Assembly (NCBI RefSeq): GCF_010672455.1
Contig: NZ_JAAHGO010000037.1
Span: 24,341-88,340, forward strand
Source of the DNA: Okeania sp. SIO2C9
GTDB taxonomy: Bacteria; Cyanobacteriota; Cyanobacteriia; Cyanobacteriales; Microcoleaceae
DNA: 64,000 nucleotides
Direction: 5' to 3'
Below, piece after piece: positions 46,988 to 56,592 of the stretch. The notes beneath the pieces are model-generated. The model was not told where the DNA came from, searched no databases, and saw only the letters and a list, made by a program, of their open reading frames with translations. Made by a program: the position numbers and the translations under genes. Within the stretch, counting starts at the first letter, position 1. Every line of letters starts with the position of its first letter.

Positions 46988-47908
46988 ATGAAACCTCCTA
47001 ACTGGCGAATTGTATTAGTTTTAACTATCGGTGTTTTGGCAATATCTACAAGTGCAATATTAATCAAGTTGACAAGTCTCTCTGCTGGCATGAGTGGGGT
47101 AGGGTTTAGTCTGGTAATGGCTGCCTCGCGGGTGACGATCGCTGCTTTATTATTAGTACCCGCATGGTCAAAAATTCAGTGGCAGAGTCTCCAGTCGGGA
47201 GCAATACCCTATGCATTAGCAGCAGGAGTTTGCCTCGCTGTCCATTATGCTTTTTGGATTACCTCTTTATCCTACATTTCGATCGCGACCTCTACCACTC
47301 TAGTAACCACTAATCCCATCTGGGTAGCTTTGTTGTCGCGGTGGTGGTTGAAGGAAAGGCTCTCTCGTCAGACAGTTATTGGCATAGTAGTAGCTATGGT
47401 TGGGGGGATAATCATTGGTTTAGCGGATATTGGTGGGGAGTCTACAGGCATTAACCCTCTGCTGGGAAACTTTTTGGCTCTTATGGGAGCTTGGGTAGTG
47501 AGTTTATATATACTTCTAGGACGGGAAGCTCAAACTAAAGGGTTTAGTGTTGGTGGCTATCTTGTGATAGTTTTTACTGTAGCTGGAATTGTATTATTGC
47601 CTTTTCCCTTAATTTTAGGTGTTGGTTATTCTGGTTACTCTGGTTTAGTTTACTTTTACTTATTATTGATGGCATTATTTCCTCAATTAGTAGGGAATAC
47701 AAGTTTGATGTGGGCAGTACGCTGGTTGTCTCCTACTTTAGTTAGTCTGGCAATTTTATTTGAACCTGTTGGAGCTAGTTTTTTAGGTTATTTATTGTTA
47801 GGTGAAGTGCCTTCTACAATGGTTTTTTTTGGTGTAATGATATTGTTAATTGGAGTGGCGATCGCTGTCAGCGGACGGAACAATATTCCTACTATTGATT
47901 CTAATTAA
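46988..47908 (+). CDS. EamA/DMT-family transporter
   Basis: This roughly 306-residue protein has ten hydrophobic helices in two EamA repeats (YALAAGVCLAVHYAFWITSL and TTTLVTTNPIWVALLSRWWL in the first; LVSLAILFEPVGASFLGYLL in the second). DMT proteins export amino acids or other metabolites. ATG 46988 is chosen over TTG 46952, because MKPPNWRIVLVL is the natural beginning. It is divergent from the CNNM gene. Confidence 0.92.
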   Translation: MKPPNWRIVLVLTIGVLAISTSAILIKLTSLSAGMSGVGFSLVMAASRVTIAALLLVPAWSKIQWQSLQSGAIPYALAAGVCLAVHYAFWITSLSYISIATSTTLVTTNPIWVALLSRWWLKERLSRQTVIGIVVAMVGGIIIGLADIGGESTGINPLLGNFLALMGAWVVSLYILLGREAQTKGFSVGGYLVIVFTVAGIVLLPFPLILGVGYSGYSGLVYFYLLLMALFPQLVGNTSLMWAVRWLSPTLVSLAILFEPVGASFLGYLLLGEVPSTMVFFGVMILLIGVAIAVSGRNNIPTIDSN

Positions 47909-48017
47909 AGAAGGTTTTTTGCTATAGCAGAAGGAAGAAGTAATAAGGAAGAAGTTTGATTATTAATATTATGTCATAAGTCAAATACAGTAATAGCGAC
48001 TGCTTTTGTTTGTAGTT

Positions 48018-48330
48018 TTACCGATAAATTGTGGTTTAAAGACTCCCCTTTGTAAGCATTCAGCTATTAGTTGTCAGCTATCAGCAATAAGAACACATCC
48101 TTAAAAACATGGTTTAAATGAATATAGACTTTAAGGTTAAGCAAGCTAGTTTTTGTAGTAATATTTAATTATAGTTATAGCTCAATTAATAAAGTTTTTA
48201 TCTAAAATTAAAAAATAAGCTGATAGCTAATAGCTGACGGCTGAATGCTTACTCCCCTTTTAAGGGGAAAAAAGAAAAAAATTTTCCTTTCAGTCAATCC
48301 TCTTACACGAATTTGATCATTAATGGTTGA
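48018..48330. repeat. Repeat family P, inverted copy, interrupted by MITE-4
   Basis: TACCGATAAATTGTGGTTTAAAG, then ACTCCCCTTT, are separated from CCCCTTTTAAGGGGAAAA by the element at 48052-48252. Confidence 0.8.
48052..48252. mobile_element. MITE-4 (IS66-like ends), 201 bp, 8-bp duplication
   Basis: GTAAGCATTCAGC to GCTGAATGCTTAC, flanked by TCCCCTTT at 48044-48051 and 48253-48260. The sister repeat P copies read CTCCCCTTTTAAGG without interruption, confirming the duplication. Confidence 0.9.
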
Positions 48331-48517
48331 ATTAGGTGGGAGTTTAAATAAGGATTGAACGGTAATTTTTTTCTATATCTAAAACCTCTCATCTACTATC
48401 TCCCAGCAAAGAAAGCTTAGGAAGACAATAGATGAAAAGTGTAGGATTTGTCAGTAATTATTTATTGTTTTTCACTCAAACAATTCAGACTAATCTCTAC
48501 ACTATCCTGAGAAAATC

Positions 48518-48913
48518 CTATTTAATTTCAGGCCTAATCTCTTGATGTTGAAGTGTTAAACTTTTAGTAAGCCTAACTAGAAGTTGTTGTGAAAATTGAA
48601 TAAATTCTCTCATGCTAGAGCCATGAATAATTGCCCAAGTATTAGTAATTAAACAACAGCTAGCAAACCACAAAAGAATGAATGTTTGGATTCTCACTAC
48701 TCCTACAATAAACCAGCTTCCAACATGAAAGATAATCATTAAAGCGTAAAAACTAGCTACTAATGCTATTAAGTTAATTTCCTGTTTGGGGCGACGGAGG
48801 GCTGTAAAAATTATTGGTTGTAAACTTGCTAGTACATTCATGGGTACTAGAACACCACAAATTGCTACACAGTATATGTGTGAAAATTCGATTATGCTAT
48901 CTAGATTTAACAT
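48518..48913 (-). CDS. Hypothetical small membrane protein
   Basis: This 131-residue protein shows four hydrophobic segments (IYCVAICGVLVPMNVLASL, ALVASFYALMIIFHVGSWFIV, FILLWFASCCLITNTWAIIH). A loop TALRRPKQEIN and a soluble tail are basic or polar. I do not recognise the family. It lies 100 bp downstream of a short membrane-protein gene in the same direction and may share a transcript. Confidence 0.6.
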   Translation of the reverse strand: MLNLDSIIEFSHIYCVAICGVLVPMNVLASLQPIIFTALRRPKQEINLIALVASFYALMIIFHVGSWFIVGVVRIQTFILLWFASCCLITNTWAIIHGSSMREFIQFSQQLLVRLTKSLTLQHQEIRPEIK

Positions 48914-49015
48914 TTTTGTAGTTTCTTTTCTCTTTTATTTTCCTAATTTTCCCAGATAAATTCAATCTTATTCAAAATTTGACTTTTCTAGGATGAAAGT
49001 TTAATCAATAACTAT

Positions 49016-49147
49016 TTATTTATCACTTTTTTCCTGTTTTTTAATTGAATCAGTCCACAAATTAGTGAACATCATTAGAAATGCTCCAAGAAAAACAGTA
49101 ATTGCCATTCCAGTAGGAATTATAGTTTGCCAATCAGTAGTTTCCAT
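49016..49147 (-). CDS. Short single-span membrane protein (43 aa)
   Basis: ATG at 49147 opens METTDWQTIIPTGMAITVF, then LGAFLMMFTNLWTDSIKKQE and a stop at 49016. TAGGAG stands about 8 bases before the ATG, a good ribosome site. The N-terminus is acidic, a ~20-residue membrane helix follows, and the C-terminus is basic, like small accessory subunits of membrane complexes. No family is recognised. Confidence 0.6.
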   Translation of the reverse strand: METTDWQTIIPTGMAITVFLGAFLMMFTNLWTDSIKKQEKSDK

Positions 49148-49427
49148 GTATCTCCTAGTTTATTTAGTAACATAATTTTAGTAATTATACCTAAGATGTT
49201 ATTCGCTTTCATCCATTTATATTAAGTTTTGTAAACAAATATTAAGTAGAAAGAAAATTAATTAATGTTTAAAGCTATTATAGAAAAGTCTATCAATTAT
49301 CAAAAATAGCTTGAATAAATGTACTAAATTTAACATTAAGTATAAAAGTTATAGACAAGCAGAAAAAAATACTTAGTATCAGAGGTGTGATTATTAGTAT
49401 TGTCACAATAATTAATATTTTATTAAA

Positions 49428-51911
49428 ATGAACGTTAAGCAAGTTATTCAAAACAAAACAGTAGATTTAACAAATAAATATCAAGAAAAAATTCATCTCT
49501 CTGGTCACATTCAGCCTCACGGTATATTATTTGTCTTAAAAGAACCAGAATTGACAATTTTACAGGTAAGTAATAATACTTTTGAATTATTTGGCATACC
49601 AGCGACAACATTGTTGAATCAAAATCTGAGTTATTTTCTTGACCAAGAGCAAATCAATAAACTCAGAAAAAGCTTAGAAAATAATCCGGAGCTTAAAACC
49701 ATCAATCCTGTTAAATTATCAGTTAAAACAAAGCATAAATCTTTAGTCCTTGACGGTATAATTCATCGTTCTGAAAAATTTTTAATCCTCGAATTAGAGC
49801 CAGCTACATCTGAAGAAAGTATTTCATTTTTAAACTTTTATCATTCTGTTAGAGAAGCAGCATCAAAGATGCAAGATGCTTCTGATTTAAAAAATTTATG
49901 TCAAATAATTGTTGAAGAAATTAGAAAAATCACAGGCTTTGATAGAGTGATGGTATATAAATTTGATTCTCAATACAATGGAGCTGTAATTGCTGAAGAT
50001 AAAATAGAAACTTTAGATTCACTTTTAGGATTAAATTACCCAAGCTTCGATATTCCACCCCAAGCTAGAGAACTTTTTAAGATAAATTTGTTGAGGATGA
50101 TAGTAGATGTTAATTATCAATCAGTAGAAATTATACCTGTCAATAATCAGATTAGTCACCAACCAATTGATTTAACTTTATCTATTTTAAGAAGTGTTTC
50201 TCCCTGCCATGCAAAGTATCTAAAAAATATGGGCGTTACTGCCACAATGTTTATATCTTTACTTAAAAATAAAAAGTTATGGGGTTTGATTGCTTGCCAT
50301 CATAATTCACCGAAATATGTACCTTATGAGTTACGGGCAACTTGTGAATTTTTAGGGCAAACAATGTCTCTAGAACTTGCTTATAAAGAAAACAATAAAG
50401 ACTATGATTATAAATTAAAGTTAAAGTCTATCAAGAGTCAAATTATTGAAGAGATTTCAACATCAGAAAATTTTATTTATGCCTTAGTTGAATGTCAAAA
50501 TAAACTACTAAATTTAGTCAGTGCTGAAGGAGCTATCATCGTTTCTGGTGATGATTTTCAGTCAGTGGGAAAAACTCCACCATTAATAACTGTTGAAAAA
50601 TTAATTAGCTGGGTAGAAAAAAATTTTCATCAACATTTTAATCAAGAAGTATTTTATACAGATTCATTGCCCAAAGTTTATCAAGAGTTTGAGAAATATA
50701 AAGATATAGTTAGTGGGTTATTGGCACTCTCAATATCTTCAGCTCAGAGAATTTATATTTTGTGGTTTCGACCAGAAGTTATTAGAACAGTTAATTGGGC
50801 AGGAGATCCAGCGCCTGTTACAGAAGTAGAACCTAATGGTAATATAAAATTGTGCCCTAGAAAATCATTTGAGTTGTGGAAAGGAATTGTTAAACTTACA
50901 TCTCGACCGTGGAAAAAATGTGAAATTGATGTTGCTTTAGAACTGAGAAATGCGATTATTAAAATTGTATTGAAACAAGCAGATGAGCTAGCCAAATTAA
51001 ATTCTGCTTTGCAAAAGTCAGAAGCAGGAGAGAGAGAAAAATCTGCTCAATTAGAACAAACTTTAAAAAAATTACAATTGACTCAAACGCAATTAATCCA
51101 AAGTGAAAAAATGTCTAGCTTAGGACAGTTAGTTGCAGGTATTGCTCATGAAATTAATAACCCAATTAATTTTATTTATGCCAATATCAAATATGCAGAT
51201 AATTATACTAATGAACTAATGGATTTGATTAAACTCTATCAAAAGCATTGCGTTCCATCGCCAGAAATTGAACAAGAAAGTGAAAAAATAGATTTAGAAT
51301 TTATTATTGAAGACTTACCTCAACTATTAAAATCTATGGAGGTAGGAACAGAACGCATTTATGAAATTGTCAAGTCTTTGCGTAATTTTTCACGGCTTGA
51401 CGAAGCAGAAATGAAGCCAGTTAATATTCACGAGGGAATAGATAGTACTTTACTAATATTAAATAATCGACTTGCTCCTAAAGTTGGAAAGCAGATTAAT
51501 GTAATTAAGGAATATGGTAATTTACCTAAAATATCTTGTTATGTGAGTCAGTTAAATCAAGTATTTATGAATATCTTGGTCAATGGAATTGATGCTCTGG
51601 AAGAAGCAATAGCAAAAGGCAAATTTTCTGAATCAAATAAACAACAAATTCCCACAATTAAAATTCAAACAAAAGTTGTAGACAAAAATTTCGTAACTAT
51701 TACTATTTATGATAATGGTGTAGGTATCCAAGATATAATGCGTCACAAAATATTTGACCCTTTCTTTACTACAAAACCTGTAGGTAAAGGTACTGGTATT
51801 GGTTTAGCAATTAGTTATCAAATTATAGTAGATAAACATAGCGGTCGGATTTTTTGTAATTCCCAGGAAGGAAAAGGAACAGAGTTTATCATCGAGATTC
51901 CTATTGGATAG
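49428..51911 (+). CDS. Cph1-type phytochrome sensor histidine kinase
   Basis: This 827-residue protein has the order PAS (about 20-120), GAF (150-320), PHY (330-510), coiled coil (515-560), HisKA and HATPase. The GAF has NYPSFDIPPQAR (DIP motif, D208-P210) and SPCHAKYLKNMGV with C260-H261 at the position of the bilin Cys of Cph1; ACHH (290) is also kept. PHY has the tongue motif LCPRKSFELW. The kinase has H574 in GIAHEINNP, plus DNGVGI and GKGTGIGLAIS. It should bind phycocyanobilin and sense red/far-red light. There is no adjacent response regulator. GTGTGATTATTAG upstream is AT-rich and no clear ribosome site is seen. Confidence 0.95.
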   Translation: MNVKQVIQNKTVDLTNKYQEKIHLSGHIQPHGILFVLKEPELTILQVSNNTFELFGIPATTLLNQNLSYFLDQEQINKLRKSLENNPELKTINPVKLSVKTKHKSLVLDGIIHRSEKFLILELEPATSEESISFLNFYHSVREAASKMQDASDLKNLCQIIVEEIRKITGFDRVMVYKFDSQYNGAVIAEDKIETLDSLLGLNYPSFDIPPQARELFKINLLRMIVDVNYQSVEIIPVNNQISHQPIDLTLSILRSVSPCHAKYLKNMGVTATMFISLLKNKKLWGLIACHHNSPKYVPYELRATCEFLGQTMSLELAYKENNKDYDYKLKLKSIKSQIIEEISTSENFIYALVECQNKLLNLVSAEGAIIVSGDDFQSVGKTPPLITVEKLISWVEKNFHQHFNQEVFYTDSLPKVYQEFEKYKDIVSGLLALSISSAQRIYILWFRPEVIRTVNWAGDPAPVTEVEPNGNIKLCPRKSFELWKGIVKLTSRPWKKCEIDVALELRNAIIKIVLKQADELAKLNSALQKSEAGEREKSAQLEQTLKKLQLTQTQLIQSEKMSSLGQLVAGIAHEINNPINFIYANIKYADNYTNELMDLIKLYQKHCVPSPEIEQESEKIDLEFIIEDLPQLLKSMEVGTERIYEIVKSLRNFSRLDEAEMKPVNIHEGIDSTLLILNNRLAPKVGKQINVIKEYGNLPKISCYVSQLNQVFMNILVNGIDALEEAIAKGKFSESNKQQIPTIKIQTKVVDKNFVTITIYDNGVGIQDIMRHKIFDPFFTTKPVGKGTGIGLAISYQIIVDKHSGRIFCNSQEGKGTEFIIEIPIG

Positions 51912-53474
51912 AATACTGTTAAAATTCAGACTCAATATAGAAGAGGGAATAGGGAATAGGGAATAGGAATGGAGGGGGAAATAACTGATAACTGATAACT
52001 AATAACTGAAATGACTAGGGGAACTACTCAAGTTGAATATTATGCTTTCGTACATCGAACTTTTTGGGAATATTTTTATGCTTGTAGTTTGGTATGGCAA
52101 TTTGAGCAGGAACAAACTATCTCACTAGATGAAATAATAGAGGAAGTTTTTGGTCAGCATTGGCAAGATGAAAAATGGCATCAAGTATTGCAGTTTATTG
52201 CTCGAACTATCGAACCTCAGTTTGTGGGAGAAATTATTAGTTATTTAATCGATACAGATGGGGAAGAAGAAAATTTTCAGAATTTATTTTTAGCAGGTAA
52301 GTGTTTTTTTGAAGTTAGGAATAGTCAGGATATTGATGATGTAGGAACTGAGTTATTAAATGATTTAAAAGATTTGGCAGCTTACCATCAGCATGAAAAT
52401 TTTTTTGCCCTCAAACGTAATTGGGATTTACAACTGCGATTTAAAGCAATGCGACAAATAGCTACTATTTGGAAAGATGACCCGGAAACTTTAGCCTTCC
52501 TCAAAAAACGGAAAGCATTACAAGAAATAGCTATTGGTTGGAAAGACGATTCGGAAACTTTATCCTTCTTCAAACAACTAATCGAGCACGATGATAATAT
52601 TCATGTGCGATTTGAAGCAGTGCGACAAATAGCAACTGTTTGGAAAGACGCTCCAGAAACTTTGCCCTTCCTCAAACAACTGATAGAGTCTAATAATTGG
52701 TTAGTTCCAGTTGAAGCAGTACGACAAATAGCTATTGGTTGGAAAGATGACCCGGAAACTTTGCCTCTGCTCAAACATTGGGCAGTTTCTAAGGATCATT
52801 CGGTAGTGCAACATGAAGCAGTGCGACAAATAGGAACTCATTGGAAAGATGACCCGGAAACTTTACCCTTTCTCAAACAAGTGCTAGAGTCCCATGCTAA
52901 TCCGTTTGTGCGAAATGAAGTGGTGGAACAAATAGCAACTCATTGGACACATGATTCCCAAACCTTACCTATACTTAAACAACATATAGGATCTGAGGAT
53001 TTTTGGGCGATATCAAAGGGAGCAGTCAGAAAAATAGCTACTATTTGGAAAGATGACCCGGAAACTTTATCAATGCTCAAACAACTCTTACTATCCGATC
53101 CGAGTCCCGATGTGCGAGGTGAAGCATTGAAACAAATAGTTAGAGGTTCGAGAAATAACCCAGAAACTTTACAATTCCTCAAACAACTCTTAGAGTCAGA
53201 GGGTGATTGGGAACTGCGATATGAAACATTACAACAAATAGTGAGAAGTTGGAGAAATCACCCAGAAACTTTACAACTCCTCAAACAACTGCTAAAGTCT
53301 GATAATCCTGATGTTCGAGTTAAAGCATTGGAACAAATAGCTACTGGTTGGAAACACGATCTAGAAATGTTTGAGTTGTTCTATAATTGCGCCCTCAACG
53401 ATCCATATCAAGATGAAAATGATTTATTTATTTTTTCAGATAACCCTCGAAGAGTTGCACTAGAAGCGATTGCT

Positions 53475-53496
53475 GACGCAAAGCTCCGCTAACGCC
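53475..53496. repeat. 22-bp small dispersed repeat insert 1
   Basis: GACGCAAAGCTCCGCTAACG plus two bases, inserted after GAAGCGATTGCT. The homologous intact repeat at 53926-53950 reads GAAGCGATCGCTAAAAAATA. It adds 1 (mod 3) and shifts the frame. Confidence 0.88.
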
Positions 53497-54168
53497 AGAC
53501 AATATTCAAAGCATCCAAAAACTTTCCCACTGTTAAAAAATAGAGCAAAAAAAGACCCAGATGAGAATGTACGAGTCAAAGCATTGCAAAAAATAGCTAC
53601 TGGTTGGAAAAATCACCAGGAAACTTTGCCTTTACTTAAACAACTGGTACAGTCCGACGATCGTTCCGATGTACGAGTTGAAGCATTGCAACAAATAGTT
53701 ACTGGTTGGAAAAATTATCCAGAAACTTTAGAATTCCTCAAACAACAGGTACAGTCTGATCGGAATTCTGATGTGCGATGTGAAGCATTGCAACAAATAG
53801 TTACTGGTTGGAAAAATCACCCAGGAATGTTTCAGCTATTCTATAATTGCGCCCTCAAAGATCCATATCAGCATCCAGACGCTTTCTTTCTGGGTGAAGA
53901 TAACCCCCGACGAGTTGCACTAGAAGCGATCGCTAAAAAATATCCAAACCATCCAAAAACTCTTCCACTGTTAAAAAATAGAGCAAAAAAAGACCCAGAT
54001 GAGAATGTCCGCAGTGAAGCAATAAAACGAATAGCTAATGGTTGGAAAGATGACCCAGGAATATTTAATTTTTTGGGAAATTGCGCTCTTCAAGACCCAT
54101 TTAAAAATAAAGATGACAGTTACCTATTTCCCAACAACCCTCGAAAAACTGCACTAGAAGCGATTGCT

Positions 54169-54190
54169 GACGCAAAGCTCCGCTAACGTT
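54169..54190. repeat. 22-bp small dispersed repeat insert 2
   Basis: Same insert as 53475, at the homologous position of another HEAT repeat, in the same orientation. Relatives of the sequence occur at 40907-40935 and 45800-45825. Confidence 0.88.
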
Positions 54191-54482
54191 CAAAAATATC
54201 CCAACCACCCCCAAACTCTCCCGCTATTAAAAAACAGAGCAAAAAAAGACCCAGATAAAGATTTGCGGAACTGGGCAAAGAAGACATTACAGCAATTTCA
54301 AAAGCGGACATGATATAAGTCACAATTGTAAGAAATCCTTCAGCATAAGTGCCTTCTTCCCTCTGCCTTCTTTCCTCCAAAGTGTATTCAAGCGGACATG
54401 GTATAATCAACTACCAAGATGGCCATTCAGCAAAATTCCTTAACATATCTTAATATATAAATATGAAGAAGAGTTTAAGGAT

Positions 54483-55985
54483 ATGGCCATGACTAACAGT
54501 AAAACATCCAAATGGAAGCCAAGTAGATTATTCCAAACCCTATCTTACTTCGGGGTAGTTCCTTTTATCGGTAGTGTTAAATGGTTACAAAAATTATTCG
54601 GTGAAAAGACACCTAAAGCAACAAACACATCAGAAGTTGTATTAGTAGTAGGTGCGAATGGTGGAGTTGGTAAACGAGTTGTACCTAGACTCCAGAAGCG
54701 GGGTTATCAAGTTCGATCGCTCGTTCGAGATGCTAAGAAAGCTCAGAAAGTTCTCGGCAAAAACGTTGAAATAGTAACTGCTGATATTACTAAACCAGAA
54801 ACCCTCACCCCTGAAATATTCAAAAACGTGAGTAAAATTATTTGTTGTACAGGAACACGAGTACAACCAGTGGAAGGAGACAACCCAAACCGGGAAAAAT
54901 ATTACCAAGGCATCAAGTTCTTTATGCCAGAAGTTGTTGAAGACCCCCAACTTGTCGAATATGAAGGTATGAAAAATCTTGTAGCAGCCGCAAAACCACA
55001 ATTACAACCAAGCAACAACAAAATTATCTTTGACTTCACCAACCCCACCCAAGACCTCAAAGAAACTTGGGGAGCATTAGACGACATAGTTATGGGGGGA
55101 GTCAGCGAAAGTTCCATCCGTCTGACAGATACTGGTGCGATGTTCTCCGGTAATGTCTCCACTGCCAATTCAGGGGGTTTTGTATCTGTTCGTACTCGTA
55201 ATTTCGACCCCCCAATGAATTTGTTGGGAGCTGCTGGTATCGAACTGCGAGTCAAGGGAGATGGCAAACGTTATAAATTTTTCCTCCGCTGTGAAGATAA
55301 ATGGGATGGAGTTGGTTACAGCTATTCTTTTGACACCGTTTATAATATCTGGACAACTATTCGCATTCCATTTAAAGATTTAACACCAGTATTTCGCGCT
55401 AGAGTTGTAGAAAATGCTCAACCTTTTAATCCCAGTCAAGTTTATTCCTACCAATTAATGTTGAGTAAATTTGAATATAACCGAGAACTTAATCCTAAAT
55501 TTACACCAGGATTTTTTCAGTTAGAAATTGAGTCAATTAAAACTTATGGTAGCGAACAATTACCTAAATTTGTCTTGGTTAGTTCGGCAGGTGTAACTCG
55601 TCCGGGGCGACCAGGTTTAAACTTAGATGAACAACCTCCTGCTGTGAAATTTAATGACCAATTGAAAGGTTTATTAAACTGGAAATTAAAAGGAGAAGAA
55701 GTTATTCGTTCTAGTGGGATTAATTACACTGTTATTCGTCCTTGTGGCATGACTGAACAACCAGGAGGTCAAGCATTAATATTTGACCAAGGTGACAATA
55801 TTAAAGGTATTGTTAGTCGGGATGATATTGCCGAACTTTGTATTAAAGTTTTGGAAGAACCACAAGCTTGCAATACAACTTTTGAGGCAAAAGGAGATAA
55901 AGAAAATCAGGCTAGTGCTGCAAATTGGCAGAAGTTATTTAACAGTTTAGAAGCTGATCAAAATAAATTAACTGTGACAGTTTAA
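54483..55985 (+). CDS. Atypical SDR with inserted CIA30 domain (HCF173-like)
   Basis: This 500-residue protein begins with a basic N-terminus, then a Rossmann domain with VVLVVGANGGVGKRVVPRLQ (GxxGxxG) to about residue 175. A CIA30 domain (about 175-345: IIFDFTNPTQDLKETWGALD, DIVMGGVSESSI, LRCEDKWDGVGYSYSF) is inserted. The SDR resumes (KFVLVSSAGVTRPGRPG, YTVIRPCGMTE, VSRDDIAELCIKVLEE). SDR plus CIA30 is the architecture of plant HCF173, which supports psbA translation, and of cyanobacterial homologues; a photosystem II assembly role is inference. It is followed by repeats; no operon is seen. Confidence 0.9.
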   Translation: MAMTNSKTSKWKPSRLFQTLSYFGVVPFIGSVKWLQKLFGEKTPKATNTSEVVLVVGANGGVGKRVVPRLQKRGYQVRSLVRDAKKAQKVLGKNVEIVTADITKPETLTPEIFKNVSKIICCTGTRVQPVEGDNPNREKYYQGIKFFMPEVVEDPQLVEYEGMKNLVAAAKPQLQPSNNKIIFDFTNPTQDLKETWGALDDIVMGGVSESSIRLTDTGAMFSGNVSTANSGGFVSVRTRNFDPPMNLLGAAGIELRVKGDGKRYKFFLRCEDKWDGVGYSYSFDTVYNIWTTIRIPFKDLTPVFRARVVENAQPFNPSQVYSYQLMLSKFEYNRELNPKFTPGFFQLEIESIKTYGSEQLPKFVLVSSAGVTRPGRPGLNLDEQPPAVKFNDQLKGLLNWKLKGEEVIRSSGINYTVIRPCGMTEQPGGQALIFDQGDNIKGIVSRDDIAELCIKVLEEPQACNTTFEAKGDKENQASAANWQKLFNSLEADQNKLTVTV

Positions 55986-56092
55986 AAAGTATTTAGCAAT
56001 TGTTCACGAACCTCGTGAATATCATGTCCGGTTGAATAGTTATAAGTTAGAAACTCTCGTAGTAGGGCTTAAGCAATAAGATAAATATCTCA

Positions 56093-56183
56093 TATCAAAT
56101 CCGATTAAATGCCCTCAAAATCAATAGCTTAAAACCCTGATTATTACCTGATTGGATTTATGTGCAATTAGGCGGATTTGATA
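56093..56183. mobile_element. MITE-2 element, 91 bp
   Basis: TATCAAATCCG to CGGATTTGATA, with flanks TCA and TTA (imperfect). A solo MITE-1 left end (TATCATGTCCGG) stands nearby at about 56021. The rest of 55986-56522 has no supported gene; near 56275-56370 a TATAGCAGTCGCCACT / GGTTGCTATA pair hints at another small element. Confidence 0.7.
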
Positions 56184-56523
56184 TTACGGGCTAAAGCCCT
56201 AGCCTATCAAAAAGCTTAAAACTCAGACAACGCCAGATTTTTCCTTCTTCCTTTTCTGGTAGATATAGCAGTCGCCACTATAGTTAGGACATCGGGTAAT
56301 TATGATGATTCATAACGCGAGCAAGATGCTCGCACTAATTGTCAAACACCAACCAGGCGGTTGCTATAGAATTCGTCGCTGCCTAAAAGATATGAAGTGT
56401 TTACAGGATGCTATGGAATTTGTCTTGCGTCAAGCGTCCTAACAGTTATGGCAGTTGCTATAACTAATCGCCTAGATAACTAAATGCCTTATTTCTTCTT
56501 CCTTTTGCTATATATCTATCAAA

Positions 56524-56567
56524 CAAAAAAAAACGCGAAGTGAAATTAACCACTCGCGTTTATTTTT
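56524..56567 (-). terminator. Rho-independent terminator of prk
   Basis: Reading on the minus strand, AACGCGAGTG, loop, CACTTCGCGTT, then a run of about ten T. The stem is GC-rich and lies 26-70 bp after the prk stop. Confidence 0.85.
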
Positions 56568-56592
56568 AGATAGAAAATTTTCTTCTGGATGT

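Larger units (their letters stand above)
52011..54317 (+). pseudogene. HEAT-repeat C-terminal half of a NACHT-type protein, broken twice by a 22-bp insert
   Basis: The first ~90 residues (YYAFVHRTFWEYFYACSLVW, EVFGQHWQDEKWHQVLQFIA) are the segment that follows the NTPase in cyanobacterial NACHT-HEAT proteins; the ATPase itself is missing. Then come about 15 HEAT-like repeats of ~34 residues (EAVRQIATxWKDDPETLPFLKQLL). The frame runs 52011-53492, is shifted by a 22-bp insert at 53475-53496, runs on to 54186, and is shifted again by the same insert at 54169-54190. A tail (KKTLQQFQKRT) ends at a MITE-1 right end (54315). Each insert sits after the codons EAIA in homologous repeats. Confidence 0.85.

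Noticed and set aside
54303..54406. A MITE-1 element between two GCGGACATGATA-type ends
   Set aside because: Both ends have the same orientation and no matching left end was found, so no element can be defined.
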